A stretch of 64,000 nucleotides of DNA from Streptomyces sp. CB02400 (GCF_001905725.1 NZ_LIWB01000007.1:62001-126000), one strand, 5' to 3'; positions 8,936 through 18,277 are shown, numbered from the stretch's first letter. The notes: generated by a model not told the origin, from the letters alone. Program-made: numbers and translations.

Positions 8936-9060
8936 ATGCGTGTGTTCATCACCGGTGCGACCGGTCACATCGGCGGTTCGCTCGCCACACGTCTGGTCCA
9001 CCGTCCACATCGACGACGTCGCCGACTTCTGCCTCCTCGCCCTGCCGGCCCCGTCCGGGG
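8936..9060 (+). pseudogene. NAD-dependent epimerase remnant
   Basis: Begins with a good Rossmann start, MRVFITGATGHIGGSLATRL. It then jumps, in a different frame, to VHIDDVADFCLLALPAPSGG, the block normally found about 170-190 residues later in atypical SDR/NAD-epimerases. The middle of the gene has therefore been deleted and the frame lost. The remnant runs into sequence with no further similarity. Confidence 0.65.
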
Positions 9061-9163
9061 GATCCCGGCGCCCCGGCACCGATCGGTCGTGGATCGGCTC
9101 ACCGCTGTGACCGTCGTTCGCTGAGCCGCGCGTGACGCCGGGTCGCATCCGGGTGTTGTGGGC

Positions 9164-10171
9164 TCATGGGGTTTCGGCGTGCCCTGCCAGTGCGGCGGGG
9201 TCTGTCCGGGCGGCGGCGTTCGCTCCCGTGGTGGTCGCCCGGGGCCTCGCCGTGGTGCGGGTCGGCAGGGTGAGCACGGCAAGGCATCCGACGACCAGGG
9301 CGATGCCGGCCCATCCCGGCAGGGGCAGGCGTTCACCGACGACGAGCACGGCCAGGACGGCGGCGACGGCGGGTTCCAGCAGCGAGAGGGTGGTCGCGGT
9401 GCTCGCCGGGACGTGCGCGAGGCCCCAGCCGAACAGGACGTAGCCGGCGAACATCGGCACCAGGGCCATGTAGACGCCGACGGCCGCGTTGGACCAGGAG
9501 TCGAGGAGCGGGCCCCCGGTGGCCAGCAGCACCGGCATCAGCAGCAGCCCGCCGAGGCCGAAGACCGTGCCCATGGCCGCGCCGGAGGTGACACCGCGGC
9601 TGATCAGACGGTGGGCCGCCCAGGAGTACAGGGCGTAGGTGAGCCCGGCCACCAGGCCGAGCCCCACGCCGAGCACGGTCTCCCCCGCGGACCGGGCCCC
9701 GGAGCCGGAGTGGGCGCCGGCGGCTTCGGCCGCGCACAGCAGCACCGTCCCGGACAGGCCCAGCGCCGCGCCGGTCATCCAGCGGCGCGTGAGGCGGCGC
9801 CCGTCGACGACGCGCTCGATCAGGGCCGAGGCGAGCGGGGCCGAGCCGATCGACACCACGGTGCCGGCGGCGACCCCGGCCAGACGCATCGAGGAGTAGA
9901 AGGCCAGAGGATAGGCCCCGACCGACAGCAGGCCGATCAGCACCACCCCCTTGTGCACCCGCAGCCGAGGGGCTTCCCGGCGGATACGCGGGGCGGCGAC
10001 GAGGGCCTGGAGCAGTCCGCCCAGGCCCATGGCGACGGCCCCGATCGCGAGCGGTCCCACGGCGGGGGCGAAGGTCGCGGCGGTGCCCGTGGTGCCCCAC
10101 AGCACCGACGCCACCAGTACGCACACCACTCCCGCACCCGTCGTGCCGCCGCGGGTCCGGCGCCGGGTCAC
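9164..10171 (-). CDS. EamA-family (DMT) transporter
   Basis: 335-residue protein with ten predicted helices in two EamA halves: residues about 15-145 (VLVASVLWGTTGTAATFAPA) and about 170-300 (VAGLTYALYSWAAHRLISRG). Members export amino acids and other small metabolites. The GTG at 10169-10171 overlaps the TGA of the upstream TetR gene by 3 bases (GTGA), so translation is coupled. The TetR regulator and this exporter thus form one transcript read leftwards, under the inverted-repeat operator at 10762-10807. Confidence 0.92.
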   Translation of the reverse strand: MTRRRTRGGTTGAGVVCVLVASVLWGTTGTAATFAPAVGPLAIGAVAMGLGGLLQALVAAPRIRREAPRLRVHKGVVLIGLLSVGAYPLAFYSSMRLAGVAAGTVVSIGSAPLASALIERVVDGRRLTRRWMTGAALGLSGTVLLCAAEAAGAHSGSGARSAGETVLGVGLGLVAGLTYALYSWAAHRLISRGVTSGAAMGTVFGLGGLLLMPVLLATGGPLLDSWSNAAVGVYMALVPMFAGYVLFGWGLAHVPASTATTLSLLEPAVAAVLAVLVVGERLPLPGWAGIALVVGCLAVLTLPTRTTARPRATTTGANAAARTDPAALAGHAETP

Positions 10172-10755
10172 AACCGGTCCAGCAGGTCGGCCGCCATCGC
10201 CCGGGCGTGCTCCAGGCGCGTGCCCGCGCCCTCCAGGCCGGCACGGGCCATCGCGCCCTCCAGCAGGAACGCCAGGTGCTCCGCCACCGCGCGCGCTTGC
10301 GCGGGCCGTTCGGGAAGCAGCTCCTCGAGGTGGCCGGCGAGCAGGGACTCGACCTCCTCCTTGTGCCGGCGCACCACGGCCCGGCCCTCGTCCCCGGCGG
10401 GCAGCTCGGCGGCCGCGTTCAGCAGACCGCAACCCCGGAAACCGTGCTCGTAGGCGTGGGCGGCGTGATCGGCGTACGCGTCGAAGACGGCCAGCACTCC
10501 CCCGCGGCCGTCCCGGGCCTGCTCCAGCCGGCGCCGGTACAGGCCCAGCCACTCCTCATGCCGTGCGTCGAGGTAGGCCCTCACCAGATCGGCCTTGGAG
10601 GAGAAGTTGTTGTACAGGCTCATCTTCGCCACGCCCGCCTCGGCGGTGATCGTGTCGATGCCCGTCGCCGTCACACCGTCCGCGTAGAAACGGCGCGCCG
10701 CGGCGGCGAGCAGCTTCTCCCGCGCGGCCCCCCGTCGCGTTCCGGTCTCGCTCAT
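10168..10755 (-). CDS. TetR-family transcriptional regulator
   Basis: 195-residue TetR repressor. The N-terminal helix-turn-helix is clear (EKLLAAAARRFYADGVTATG and AGVAKMSLYNNFSSKADLVR, residues about 13-62). The ligand domain contains HGFRGCGLLNAAAELP, as in the YcdC/NemR-like group. The ATG at 10753-10755 is preceded by GGGGAGAGG; a GTG one codon earlier is an alternative. It overlaps the downstream EamA gene. The ribosome site lies inside the left arm of a 46-bp inverted repeat, so bound repressor would block its own gene. Confidence 0.92.
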   Translation of the reverse strand: MSETGTRRGAAREKLLAAAARRFYADGVTATGIDTITAEAGVAKMSLYNNFSSKADLVRAYLDARHEEWLGLYRRRLEQARDGRGGVLAVFDAYADHAAHAYEHGFRGCGLLNAAAELPAGDEGRAVVRRHKEEVESLLAGHLEELLPERPAQARAVAEHLAFLLEGAMARAGLEGAGTRLEHARAMAADLLDRL

Positions 10756-10761
10756 CACAGC

Positions 10762-10807
10762 CTCTCCCCTTCACTAGGTAGGTCAGTCTACCTAGTGAAG
10801 GGGAGAG
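10762..10807. promoter_or_regulatory. 46-bp perfect inverted repeat, TetR operator
   Basis: Two perfect 20-bp arms, CTCTCCCCTTCACTAGGTAG and its exact complement, separated by GTCAGT. The core ACTAGGTAG/CTACCTAGT looks like a TetR operator. The outer parts copy the repressor gene's own GGGGAGAG ribosome site onto the opposite strand, so the repeat is larger than an operator needs. No intact gene reads rightwards from it. Confidence 0.75.
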
Positions 10808-10979
10808 CTTTTCGGTGAGGCGCCCGGCACGAGCCCGTCCTCACCGAGGCCAAGGGCAGCGAGGACAGCCGCCGCCCGGCCGACGGACCGGAGAGCACCG
10901 CCTGCCTGGACCGTCGGTCCATCGCCTCCCTGGCCGCGTGCAGGCTTCCTCAGTGTCTGCCGGCCGGCGGTTCTCCCGT

Positions 10980-11057
10980 TCAGGACTGCGGTCGCTTCCC
11001 GTGGTTCGCCGCGTGGTTGCGGCGCGACTTCTTCTTGCGGCGCCTCTTCGAGGACAT
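10980..11057 (-). CDS. 50S ribosomal protein bL37-like small protein
   Basis: A 25-codon gene, ATG at 11055-11057 and TGA at 10980-10982. The product begins MSSKRRRKKKSRRN and ends ANHGKRPQS. This basic composition and the closing ANHGKRP match bL37, the roughly 24-residue actinobacterial large-subunit protein first seen in mycobacterial ribosome structures. It would bind 23S rRNA. AGGGAGA lies 7 nt upstream of the ATG. The gene is antisense to a long spurious frame and is easily missed by gene finders. Confidence 0.8.
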   Translation of the reverse strand: MSSKRRRKKKSRRNHAANHGKRPQS

Positions 11058-11313
11058 GCGCGTCTCCCTGGTGACATACAGCCGTGAGACCACGTCTCAC
11101 CCGGCACTTCCTGGACCGACGAACGGCGATGGCCCGTTCAGCCAGTGTTCCTCGCGGTGCGGGGCGCCGCCACTCGCACGCCGGCCGGCCAGGTCGCCGG
11201 GGCCAAAGGCGGCCATGCCGGCGGCGACGGCGGGGACCGCCCTCGTCGACATGGTTGTCGCCCCGCGCGCGCCGGGCGACGATGTCCCCCAGCGCATCGC
11301 CCCGCGGGAGGCC

Positions 11314-12573
11314 ATGGTGACCGATCCCTGGGTGGCCCTGGAGCCAGGAGCCGACCCTGCCGAGCGCGTACGCGTGCTGCACCGGGCGCACGATGCCTTC
11401 ACCGAGGCCGGTACGGTGCCGCGCCCGGTGCGCGGCGTGGTCGCCGAGTCGTGGCGGCGCTCGGCACGCGCCGGGGTGCACCCGGACGGCACCGCCGACA
11501 TCGAACTGACAGACAGTGATCTCGGGGCCTGCCGGGCCGAGCACCCGCTGGCGCATGTGATGCCGCTGTTCCGGGAGTTGCTGGGCACGTTCGCCTCCGA
11601 CGGCCGGCACCTGCTGGCGGTGTGCGACGCGCGCGGCAGGCTGCTGTGGGTCGAGGGGCACACGTCGACGCTGCGGCAGGCACGGCGGATGAACTTCGTG
11701 CCGGGCGCGCGATGGTCGGAGAGCGCGGTCGGGACGAACGCGCCGGGCACGGCGGTCGCCGTGGGCCGTCCGGTCCAGGTGTTCGCGGCCGAGCACTTCG
11801 TGCGGCGCGTACAGCCGTGGACGTGCGCGGCGGCCCCGGTCCACGACCCCCGCACGGGGCGGCTGCTCGGTGCCGTGGACATCACCGGCGGGGACGGCCT
11901 CGCGCATCCGCACAGCCTGGGGTTCGTGCAGGCCGTGGCACGCGCGGCGGAGTACCGGCTGGCACTGCTCACCCCCGGACGCCAGACTGCCGACGGGCCC
12001 GAACTGGCGGCACTGGGCCGCGACCGGGCGGTGCTGACGACGGAGGGCCGCAGGATCCGGCTCAGCCGCCGGCACAGCGAGATCCTCGTCCTCCTGGCCG
12101 GGCGGCCCGACGGCCTGACCGGTGACGAACTGCTGTGCGCCCTGTACGAGGACGAGTCGGTGACACCGGTGACACTGCGCGCGGAGCTCGCCCGGCTGCG
12201 CCAGGTCCTCGGGCCGGGCCTGCTCGCGTCGCGGCCCTACCGGCTCACGGCGTCCCTGGAGTCGGACGTCGCCGTCGTCGAACGCCGGCTGGCGGCCGGC
12301 GCGGTCACCACCGCCCTGGCCGCCTATCCGGGCCCGTTGCTGCCCGCCTCGCGGGCCCCTGCGGTCGTACGGCTCAGGCGCCGCCTCGCCGACGGTCTGC
12401 GCGCGGCGCTGATCGCCCGCTCGGATCCCGACCTGCTGGCCGACTGGGTGCACGCGCCGTGGGGCGAGGAGGATGTGGAGGCGTGGCGGGCGCTGGCCGC
12501 GGCCCGGCCGACGGCCATGAACCGGGTCCGGCTGGCCACGCTCGAATCGGAACTGAGGGCCCCGGACGGCTGA
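11314..12573 (+). CDS. GAF-domain regulator of the AcoR-like type (no AAA+ domain)
   Basis: 419-residue regulator with a GAF sensory region at about residues 60-215 (LLAVCDARGRLLWVEGH, then RWSESAVGTNAPGTAVAVGR). A C-terminal winged-helix-like region follows (LSRRHSEILVLLAGRPDGLT, then VTLRAELARLRQVLGPGLLA). The family resembles the sensor half of AcoR/DhaR activators but lacks the sigma54 AAA+ domain. Such proteins typically sit upstream of acetaldehyde dehydrogenase genes in Streptomyces, as here (120 bp to the ALDH). The ATG at 11314 follows a CGGGAGG; GTG at 11317 and ATG at 11251 are alternatives. Confidence 0.85.
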   Translation: MVTDPWVALEPGADPAERVRVLHRAHDAFTEAGTVPRPVRGVVAESWRRSARAGVHPDGTADIELTDSDLGACRAEHPLAHVMPLFRELLGTFASDGRHLLAVCDARGRLLWVEGHTSTLRQARRMNFVPGARWSESAVGTNAPGTAVAVGRPVQVFAAEHFVRRVQPWTCAAAPVHDPRTGRLLGAVDITGGDGLAHPHSLGFVQAVARAAEYRLALLTPGRQTADGPELAALGRDRAVLTTEGRRIRLSRRHSEILVLLAGRPDGLTGDELLCALYEDESVTPVTLRAELARLRQVLGPGLLASRPYRLTASLESDVAVVERRLAAGAVTTALAAYPGPLLPASRAPAVVRLRRRLADGLRAALIARSDPDLLADWVHAPWGEEDVEAWRALAAARPTAMNRVRLATLESELRAPDG

Positions 12574-12693
12574 GCCCGCTCCGAGGACCGGTAACACCAC
12601 CCGTCCGCAACGTGGTTGCAACGTCCGTGTCCTTACGCTCCGGCGCAGAGCTGCCCAACGGCGGGCAGCGCTGCCGAAGGAGGCCAGTTCCGC

Positions 12694-14217
12694 ATGACCC
12701 GTTACGCGGCGCCCGGGAGCGAGGGCGCGATCGTCTCCTACCAGTCCCGCTACGACCACTTCATCGGCGGCGAGTACGTGCCTCCGGTCGCGGGGCAGTA
12801 CTTCGAGAACCCGAGCCCGGTGAACGGCCGGCCGTTCACCGAGGTGGCGCGTGGCACGGCGGAGGACGTCGAGGCGGCACTCGACGCGGCCCACGCGGCC
12901 GCGCCCGGCTGGGGGCGCAGGCCGGCGTCCGAGCGGTCCGACATCCTGCTGAAGATCGCCGACCGCATGGAGGCCAACCTGGAAGCACTCGCGGTGGCGG
13001 AGAGCTGGGAGAACGGCAAGCCCGTACGGGAGACCCTGGCGGCCGACATCCCGCTGGCCATCGACCACTTCCGCTACTTCGCCGGGGCCGTGCGCGCCCA
13101 GGAGGGCTCGCTCAGCGAGGTCGACGACGACACGGTCGCCTACCACTTCCACGAGCCGCTGGGCGTCGTCGCCCAGATCATCCCGTGGAACTTCCCCATT
13201 CTGATGGCGACATGGAAGCTCGCGCCCGCCCTCGCCGCGGGCAACGCGGTCGTCCTCAAGCCCGCCGAGCAGACGCCGGTCTCCATCCACTACTGGCTGA
13301 GCCTCGTCTCCGACCTGCTGCCGCCGGGCGTGCTGAACATCGTCAACGGCTTCGGCCCGGAGGCCGGAAAGCCGCTCGCGTCGAGTCCGCGGGTGGCGAA
13401 GGTGGCCTTCACCGGCGAGACGTCCACGGGACGGCTGATCATGCAGTACGCGGCCGAGAACCTGAAGCCGGTCACGCTGGAGCTGGGCGGCAAGTCGCCG
13501 AACATCTTCTTCGACGACGTGTGGGAGAAGGACGACGAGCTGCGCGACAAGGCCCTCGAAGGGTTCACGATGTTCGCGCTGAACCAGGGCGAGGTGTGCA
13601 CGTGCCCCTCCCGGGGGCTGATCCAGCGCGGCAACTACCCCGACTTCCTGGCCGCGGCCGTCGCCCGCACCGAGCTGATCAGGCCCGGACACCCGCTCGA
13701 CACCGACACGATGATCGGCGCGCAGGCCTCCAGCGAGCAGCTCACCAAGATCCTGTCCTACATCGACATCGGCCGGCAGGAGGGCGCCAAGGTCCTCACG
13801 GGCGGCGAACGCGCCGAGTACGACGGTGACTTGAAGGGCGGCTACTACGTGCAGCCGACCATCTTCGAGGGCGACAACCGGATGCGCGTCTTCCAGGAGG
13901 AGATCTTCGGTCCCGTCGTCTCGGTGGCCTCGTTCGACGGCTTCGACGACGCGATCAGGATCGCCAACGACACGTCGTACGGCCTCGGCGCGGGCGTGTG
14001 GACCCGCGACATCAACACGGCCTACCGCGCCGGGCGCGCGATCCAGGCGGGCCGCGTCTGGACGAACTGCTACCACGCCTACCCCGCGCACGCGGCGTTC
14101 GGCGGCTACAAGCAGTCCGGGATCGGCCGGGAGACGCACAAGATGATGCTGGACCACTACCAGCAGACGAAGAATCTGCTGGTGTCGTACTCACCGAAGA
14201 AGCTGGGCTTCTTCTAG
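12694..14217 (+). CDS. NAD-dependent aldehyde dehydrogenase (ExaC/AldB acetaldehyde dehydrogenase type)
   Basis: 507-residue enzyme oxidising aldehydes (acetaldehyde in close relatives) to acids with NAD. The nucleophile is Cys302 in [11 protein letters not shown], and the general base is Glu263 in [12 protein letters not shown]. The NAD-binding block [20 protein letters not shown] and the C-terminal [20 protein letters not shown] are typical of the ExaC/AldB subfamily and its usual length of 506. AAGGAGG lies 11 nt before the ATG. It is probably activated by the GAF regulator just upstream and is closed by a hairpin at 14229-14264. Confidence 0.95.
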   Translation: MTRYAAPGSEGAIVSYQSRYDHFIGGEYVPPVAGQYFENPSPVNGRPFTEVARGTAEDVEAALDAAHAAAPGWGRRPASERSDILLKIADRMEANLEALAVAESWENGKPVRETLAADIPLAIDHFRYFAGAVRAQEGSLSEVDDDTVAYHFHEPLGVVAQIIPWNFPILMATWKLAPALAAGNAVVLKPAEQTPVSIHYWLSLVSDLLPPGVLNIVNGFGPEAGKPLASSPRVAKVAFTGETSTGRLIMQYAAENLKPVTLELGGKSPNIFFDDVWEKDDELRDKALEGFTMFALNQGEVCTCPSRGLIQRGNYPDFLAAAVARTELIRPGHPLDTDTMIGAQASSEQLTKILSYIDIGRQEGAKVLTGGERAEYDGDLKGGYYVQPTIFEGDNRMRVFQEEIFGPVVSVASFDGFDDAIRIANDTSYGLGAGVWTRDINTAYRAGRAIQAGRVWTNCYHAYPAHAAFGGYKQSGIGRETHKMMLDHYQQTKNLLVSYSPKKLGFF

Positions 14218-14228
14218 ACGCATGAGGA

Positions 14229-14264
14229 AGGCGCCTGACCTGGGCTTTCGCCCGTCAGGCGCCT
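14229..14264 (+). terminator. hairpin terminator of the ALDH gene
   Basis: Perfect 11-bp arms AGGCGCCTGAC and GTCAGGCGCCT around a 14-nt loop that itself can form GGGC/GCCC. It starts 12 bp after the ALDH stop. There is no T-tract, as is usual in Streptomyces. Confidence 0.75.
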
Positions 14265-14329
14265 GTCACCCAGCCCACTCCCGACCGAGCCCGGATTACA
14301 CGCTAACTCCCAGTTCATCCCACTGCTGC

Positions 14330-14900
14330 ACCCCTCCTGACCAGTACTTCCGGACCAGTCACGGACCAAGGCTTCTTCCAGCGCGGCGCGGACCGTTTCG
14401 AGGACCAGTTCCAGGCGGGTGAGTTCCCTGGCAGCGGACAGAACCTGCGTGGAGTCGGTCCGCTGCCTTCCGCGTTCCTTGATCACTCCTGCCTCGCGCT
14501 ACCGGTGCAGAGCCAGGGACAGGAGATGGTCGGCACGGCCGTCCTGACCGAGGCGGTCACGGAAGTCCGTGAGCACGCTGTGGTGGAAGCCGGGGTCGTC
14601 CAGGTTCATCGCGAGGGCGTACTTGGAGTCGATCCGGCACCGCACCGCCTCGGCCGCCTGTCGGTCGGAGAGATTGAGCAGGAACTGCAGCACGCAGACC
14701 GTGGCCAGTTGGGCCGGCGACAGCCCGGGGCGTCCGTCATGTGGATACCAGGACAGGAAGTCCTCGTCGCTCCACAGCCCGTCAAGGTGATCACGTACCC
14801 ACATGGCGGTGGTCCCACGAGGATTGCTCGCACGAGCCGTCCGAGCCGTCCGAGCGGTGAGCTCTGGCACTACCGCACCGGACCGAGGACGAACGGACAC
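14330..14900 (-). pseudogene. IS1182-type transposase, frameshifted and truncated
   Basis: Begins at 14900 as MSVRPRSGAVVPELTARTAR and continues DEDFLSWYPHDGRPGLSPAQ, LQFLLNLSDRQAAEAVRCRI and DLDDPGFHHSVLTDFRDRLG, the DUF772 N-terminal domain of IS1182-family transposases. A frameshift and stop fall near 14499. The next block, IKERGRQRTDSTQVLSAARE, resumes in another frame, and similarity ends near 14330. The catalytic DDE half is gone, so the element cannot move itself. No terminal repeats are recognised. Confidence 0.8.
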
Positions 14901-15283
14901 TGGTCACCTCATGAGGACAGGACTGCACCGCACCAGCCGAAGCATCCCGAACCATCAGCATCCCTGTCCGCGGGACCTCAAGATCCCCGACAGAGTCGCT
15001 CACTGCCTCAACACGCTGTCGAACCGCCAGAGCGCGAAGGGAGACGACCGGGCGGCGCGCCGCCGACTGCCGTTGACGGTGCTCCCTTTCCCGCATGCCG
15101 GAGTGGACGCCCCGAATGTACGACCGTGAGACGAAGAACGTTCCTCGTTCGTACAGCCCGAAGAAGCCCGGGTCCTTCCGACCCGACTCCTTGCGCCACT
15201 TCATGGATTCGAAGTGGGGACCGTGCTCGGCGAGGTCCTGAGACGGGAGAGGGGCGGGGCGGGAGGACGCCGGACAGCTCGGC
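14901..15283. other. intergenic region without a recognisable gene
   Basis: 383 bp between the IS1182-type remnant and the membrane protein gene. Open frames exist on both strands (for example 14791-15285 on the minus strand), but none has family motifs, a ribosome site or convincing composition. Confidence 0.5.
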
Positions 15284-16801
15284 ATGCCCGGTATGGCAGT
15301 TGACAGCTCGAATGCGGCACGTCAAAGTCCCGGCGTGAGCGAGACCAACGATCTGACGCCGACCGAGATGCGTGTATGGCGCGCCTTTCCGCGAGGCGAG
15401 TCCGTGGACCTCCGCGCCGCCGAGAACGAGGATCCGGCACTCGGCAACACCTGGGGCACCGAGCGGACCGTACGGGCGAGTGTGCTTCGGACGCTGTTGC
15501 TCAAGGTTCCGCAGGAGGAAGGGGAGATCGCCGCGCTCAGGATCACGGGGGCGCGGATCACCGGCGTACTGGACCTGAAGTACGCCACGATCGACGCCGC
15601 CATCCGGTTGAACCACTGTCACTTCGACGGCGTTCCCGACCTGTACGGTGCCCGGCTGCGCCAACTCAATCTGAGCAAGTCCGTTCTGCCGGGCCTGACC
15701 TCGGCGGCCTTGCGGGTCGAGGGGGTGCTGCATATGACGGACTGTCGGATGCAGGGGCCGGTGCGGCTCGGCGGAGCGCAGATCTCCGGGGCACTGTTCA
15801 TGGAACGGGCGCAGTTCACGGCACCGGACGACTCCGAGCCGGTGCTGCAGCTCAACCAGGCCGCGATCGGGGGCGACTTGTGGGCGCCGGAGATGCGCGC
15901 GCACGGACAGGTACGGCTTACGGGCGCCTCCGTCGCCGGACGGATCAACGTTCAGGACGCCGAGTTCGACAGGCCCGACGGCATCGCGCTGGACGCGCAG
16001 AACCTCAACGTGGGAGCCCATGTACGGGCGCGGTGCGTACGCGCGCAGGGCCGGATCGAGCTCCGGGGCTCGCGTATATCGGGCCGTCTCGACCTGCTCC
16101 ACGCCCGCCTGTCGCACCCGAGAGACACCGCCCTGCGGGCGAGCAGTTGTGTCATCGGTGAGCTCTGGCTGCGCGGTGGCGATCGCATCGAGGGAGCCCT
16201 GAATCTGCGGCGTTCTCAAATAGAGATCCTGACCCTCGAACCGGAGATGCTGCCGGACCAGGTGCATCTCAGCAACCTCACGTACACCGTACTCACCCCG
16301 CACGAGCCCGCCGAGCGCCGCCTTCCGATGCTGGAGCGGGACGAAGAGCGGTATGAGCCGTACGGCTACGAGCAGTTGACGGCGGCCTACCGCCACGTCG
16401 GTGACGACGACGCGGCTCGGCTCGTCCAACTCGCCAAGCAACGCCGTCGACGCACCACGCTCACCTGGTACGGACGGCTGTGGGGGTACGTTCAGGACGT
16501 CACCGTCGGCTACGGCTTCCGCCCATTGCGCGCGGCCGTCTGGCTGCTGTCCCTCATGACCATCGGATCGATCGCGTACGGCCTGGACCACCCACGCCCC
16601 GTCAAGGCGGACGAGGCTCCCGACTTCAACCCTGTCTTCTACACCCTCGACCTGCTCCTGCCGGTCATCAACTTCGGCCAGGAACCGGCGTTCGCCCCTG
16701 ACGGCTGGTATCAGTGGCTGTCGTACACCCTGATCATCACCGGCTGGATCCTGGCGACGACGATCGTCGCGGGCGTGTCCCGTACGGTCAGCCGCCAATG
16801 A
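15284..16801 (+). CDS. membrane-associated protein with degenerate beta-helix repeats
   Basis: 505 residues. Positions about 70-320 are a run of short repeats such as ITGARITGVLDLKYATIDAA and LTGASVAGRINVQDAEFDRP, suggesting a right-handed beta-helix of pentapeptide-like type. After a linker with RLVQLAKQRRRRTTLTWYGR there are two membrane helices (FRPLRAAVWLLSLMTIGSIA and WLSYTLIITGWILATTIVAG) and a short tail. Similar Streptomyces proteins are often labelled membrane-associated oxidoreductase, but no cofactor motif is visible, so function is unknown. The start is uncertain: ATG 15284, ATG 15293 and GTG 15335 (VSETNDLTPTEMRVW) all lack a strong ribosome site. Confidence 0.75.
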   Translation: MPGMAVDSSNAARQSPGVSETNDLTPTEMRVWRAFPRGESVDLRAAENEDPALGNTWGTERTVRASVLRTLLLKVPQEEGEIAALRITGARITGVLDLKYATIDAAIRLNHCHFDGVPDLYGARLRQLNLSKSVLPGLTSAALRVEGVLHMTDCRMQGPVRLGGAQISGALFMERAQFTAPDDSEPVLQLNQAAIGGDLWAPEMRAHGQVRLTGASVAGRINVQDAEFDRPDGIALDAQNLNVGAHVRARCVRAQGRIELRGSRISGRLDLLHARLSHPRDTALRASSCVIGELWLRGGDRIEGALNLRRSQIEILTLEPEMLPDQVHLSNLTYTVLTPHEPAERRLPMLERDEERYEPYGYEQLTAAYRHVGDDDAARLVQLAKQRRRRTTLTWYGRLWGYVQDVTVGYGFRPLRAAVWLLSLMTIGSIAYGLDHPRPVKADEAPDFNPVFYTLDLLLPVINFGQEPAFAPDGWYQWLSYTLIITGWILATTIVAGVSRTVSRQ

Positions 16802-17246
16802 CCCCCTTTTGAAACCCACGAGAACCTCGCGGAACGCCCTCTCGCGCGCCGCCCTGCGCGACGCACTGAGCGGACTGGAGGGCGAACGGAGGGTGTGACT
16901 GCAACACCCCGGTTCCCTACCCGGGGTGAGCACGAAAGCCGCGTTCGTCCAACCGGTCGAGCACATAGTCGGCAACGAATCTCCATCCGTTGTCGAGGCA
17001 TGTGCTTCGAGTTCCGAGTGCGTACGAACTCCTCGGACCGCCAGGAGCACGATCCACACCGGCTCGTGCTTCTCGACGCCGACCACAGCCAGGCGCAGCG
17101 CGTCCACGTGCGGGGCCTGACGGGCCTTCTCGCTCAGGAAGACGACAGCCGCGGAACAAGCGCTCCGTGCCGGAGGGCTTGCCGCGGAGAGCGTGTGTTG
17201 GCAGACTCCGGGGCGTGATCAAGAGAATCGAGTCCTCCCTCCACCG
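16802..17246. other. gene-poor region with a probable decayed minus-strand fragment
   Basis: 445 bp without an intact gene. On the minus strand, different frames read protein-like stretches (ALRLAVVGVEKHEPVWIVLL around 17050-17110; NGWRFVADYVLDRLDERGF ending with a stop at 16917). They look like pieces of one frameshifted gene, but no family was recognised. Confidence 0.35.
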
Positions 17247-17515
17247 GTGAGCGAAACGCCCGGGAGCGAGCTTCCCGGCTCCAGGACGACACTGTTCCAG
17301 CACGCCCTCCGGCTGCACGAGCCGGCCCCTGATGCTCCACTGCCGCGTGACGGCGAGCCATACCCGGGCCAGGAGTATCGCTGTCGCAGCCGCGACCGGA
17401 CCATCCACGTGATCGTGAGCAAATCAAGGCCGAGGTCGCGGCCGTCCTTGACGGGCACTTCACCGACCCCCGGTCCGTACCCGGTCATCTGGTCGGCCGG
17501 TTCGACGGCATCCAC

Positions 17516-18277
17516 GTGCCCATCCATCCCAACGCTCGCATCACCGAGGCCGCCTTGCGAGCAGGAGCACGGGCCAGGGAGGCCGGGCGCCGGCTCGTCA
17601 GACACGGCACCGACACCGACGACGTCGTCGTAGGTCTGGCTTTGCTCGCCGCGGTGGGCACCGTCGACGATGTTCCGTACATCCAGACCATCGGCCTCCT
17701 CTCCTGCACTTTCGGTCCGCTCGCGGCGGATGCGCCGGAGCGGCTGCCGGATGGTGCGGAGTCACTCCTCTGGCTGGCGGACCGAGTGGCCGGCTGGGGG
17801 CGTGCCCACGTGGTTGAGGCGCTCTGTCGCCTGGCCCACGGTCACTCGGACGTCCGACACTGGTTGTTGCGGAGAGCCGCTGACGGGGACTTCCTCAACG
17901 GATACTTCGCCGGCGAGGTCGCCCGGGCCTCGGCCCTCGATCAGGCCCTCACGGGTTGTCCACACGCCGAGGAAGCACTGGCTGCGCACCTGCGTCACCT
18001 CGACCGGTTGGGGCCCTCCCCCAGCCGGTACTGCATCGCTGCCATGCTTGCGAGAAACCTCGGCGAGCACGGGGACGAGGGCTCGGTCGCACCCGTCCGT
18101 CGATGGCGAACCCACCGGGACGGCTACCTGGCACTTCCTGACCGTGACGACTGGTTCGAGACGGCAAGGAACGCCCCGGCCGCTGATGACCCTGAGATCG
18201 TCCGGCTTGTCGAGACGGTGGCATCCGACTTGGGGCTGCGAACGCTCGATGACCCCGCGCCGTCCAGCGAGGGGTGA
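17516..18277 (+). CDS. hypothetical protein, possibly with frameshifted N-terminus
   Basis: 253-residue soluble, helix-rich protein with no recognised domain. It contains ARITEAALRAGARAREAGRR and GYFAGEVARASALDQALTGC, suggesting a HEAT-like or all-alpha fold. The frame is open further upstream and reads EQIKAEVAAVLDGHFTDPRS before the GTG at 17516. A neighbouring frame from GTG 17247 reads VSETPGSELPGSRTTLFQHA and HEPAPDAPLPRDGEPYP, which could be the lost N-terminus joined by a frameshift near 17400. If so, the gene is damaged; if not, translation starts at 17516. Confidence 0.6.
   Translation: MPIHPNARITEAALRAGARAREAGRRLVRHGTDTDDVVVGLALLAAVGTVDDVPYIQTIGLLSCTFGPLAADAPERLPDGAESLLWLADRVAGWGRAHVVEALCRLAHGHSDVRHWLLRRAADGDFLNGYFAGEVARASALDQALTGCPHAEEALAAHLRHLDRLGPSPSRYCIAAMLARNLGEHGDEGSVAPVRRWRTHRDGYLALPDRDDWFETARNAPAADDPEIVRLVETVASDLGLRTLDDPAPSSEG

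Noticed and set aside
10815-11087. Possible divergent target gene right of the TetR inverted repeat (GTG 10815 behind the mirrored ribosome site)
   Set aside because: Arginine/proline-rich translation with no family, and it is antisense to the bL37 gene. The mirrored ribosome site is explained by the inverted repeat.
12616-12693. Upstream start of the aldehyde dehydrogenase at 12616
   Set aside because: ATG 12694 has AAGGAGG and puts the catalytic cysteine at 302 and the length at 507, as in the family.
10792-14157. 1121-codon open frame on the minus strand, antisense to the GAF regulator and aldehyde dehydrogenase
   Set aside because: It is the GC-bias shadow of two well-supported plus-strand genes; its translation is low-complexity R/A/G/P and H-rich with no family motif.
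15008-17107. 699-codon minus-strand open frame
   Set aside because: Shadow of the beta-helix membrane protein on the plus strand; composition typical of antisense frames.
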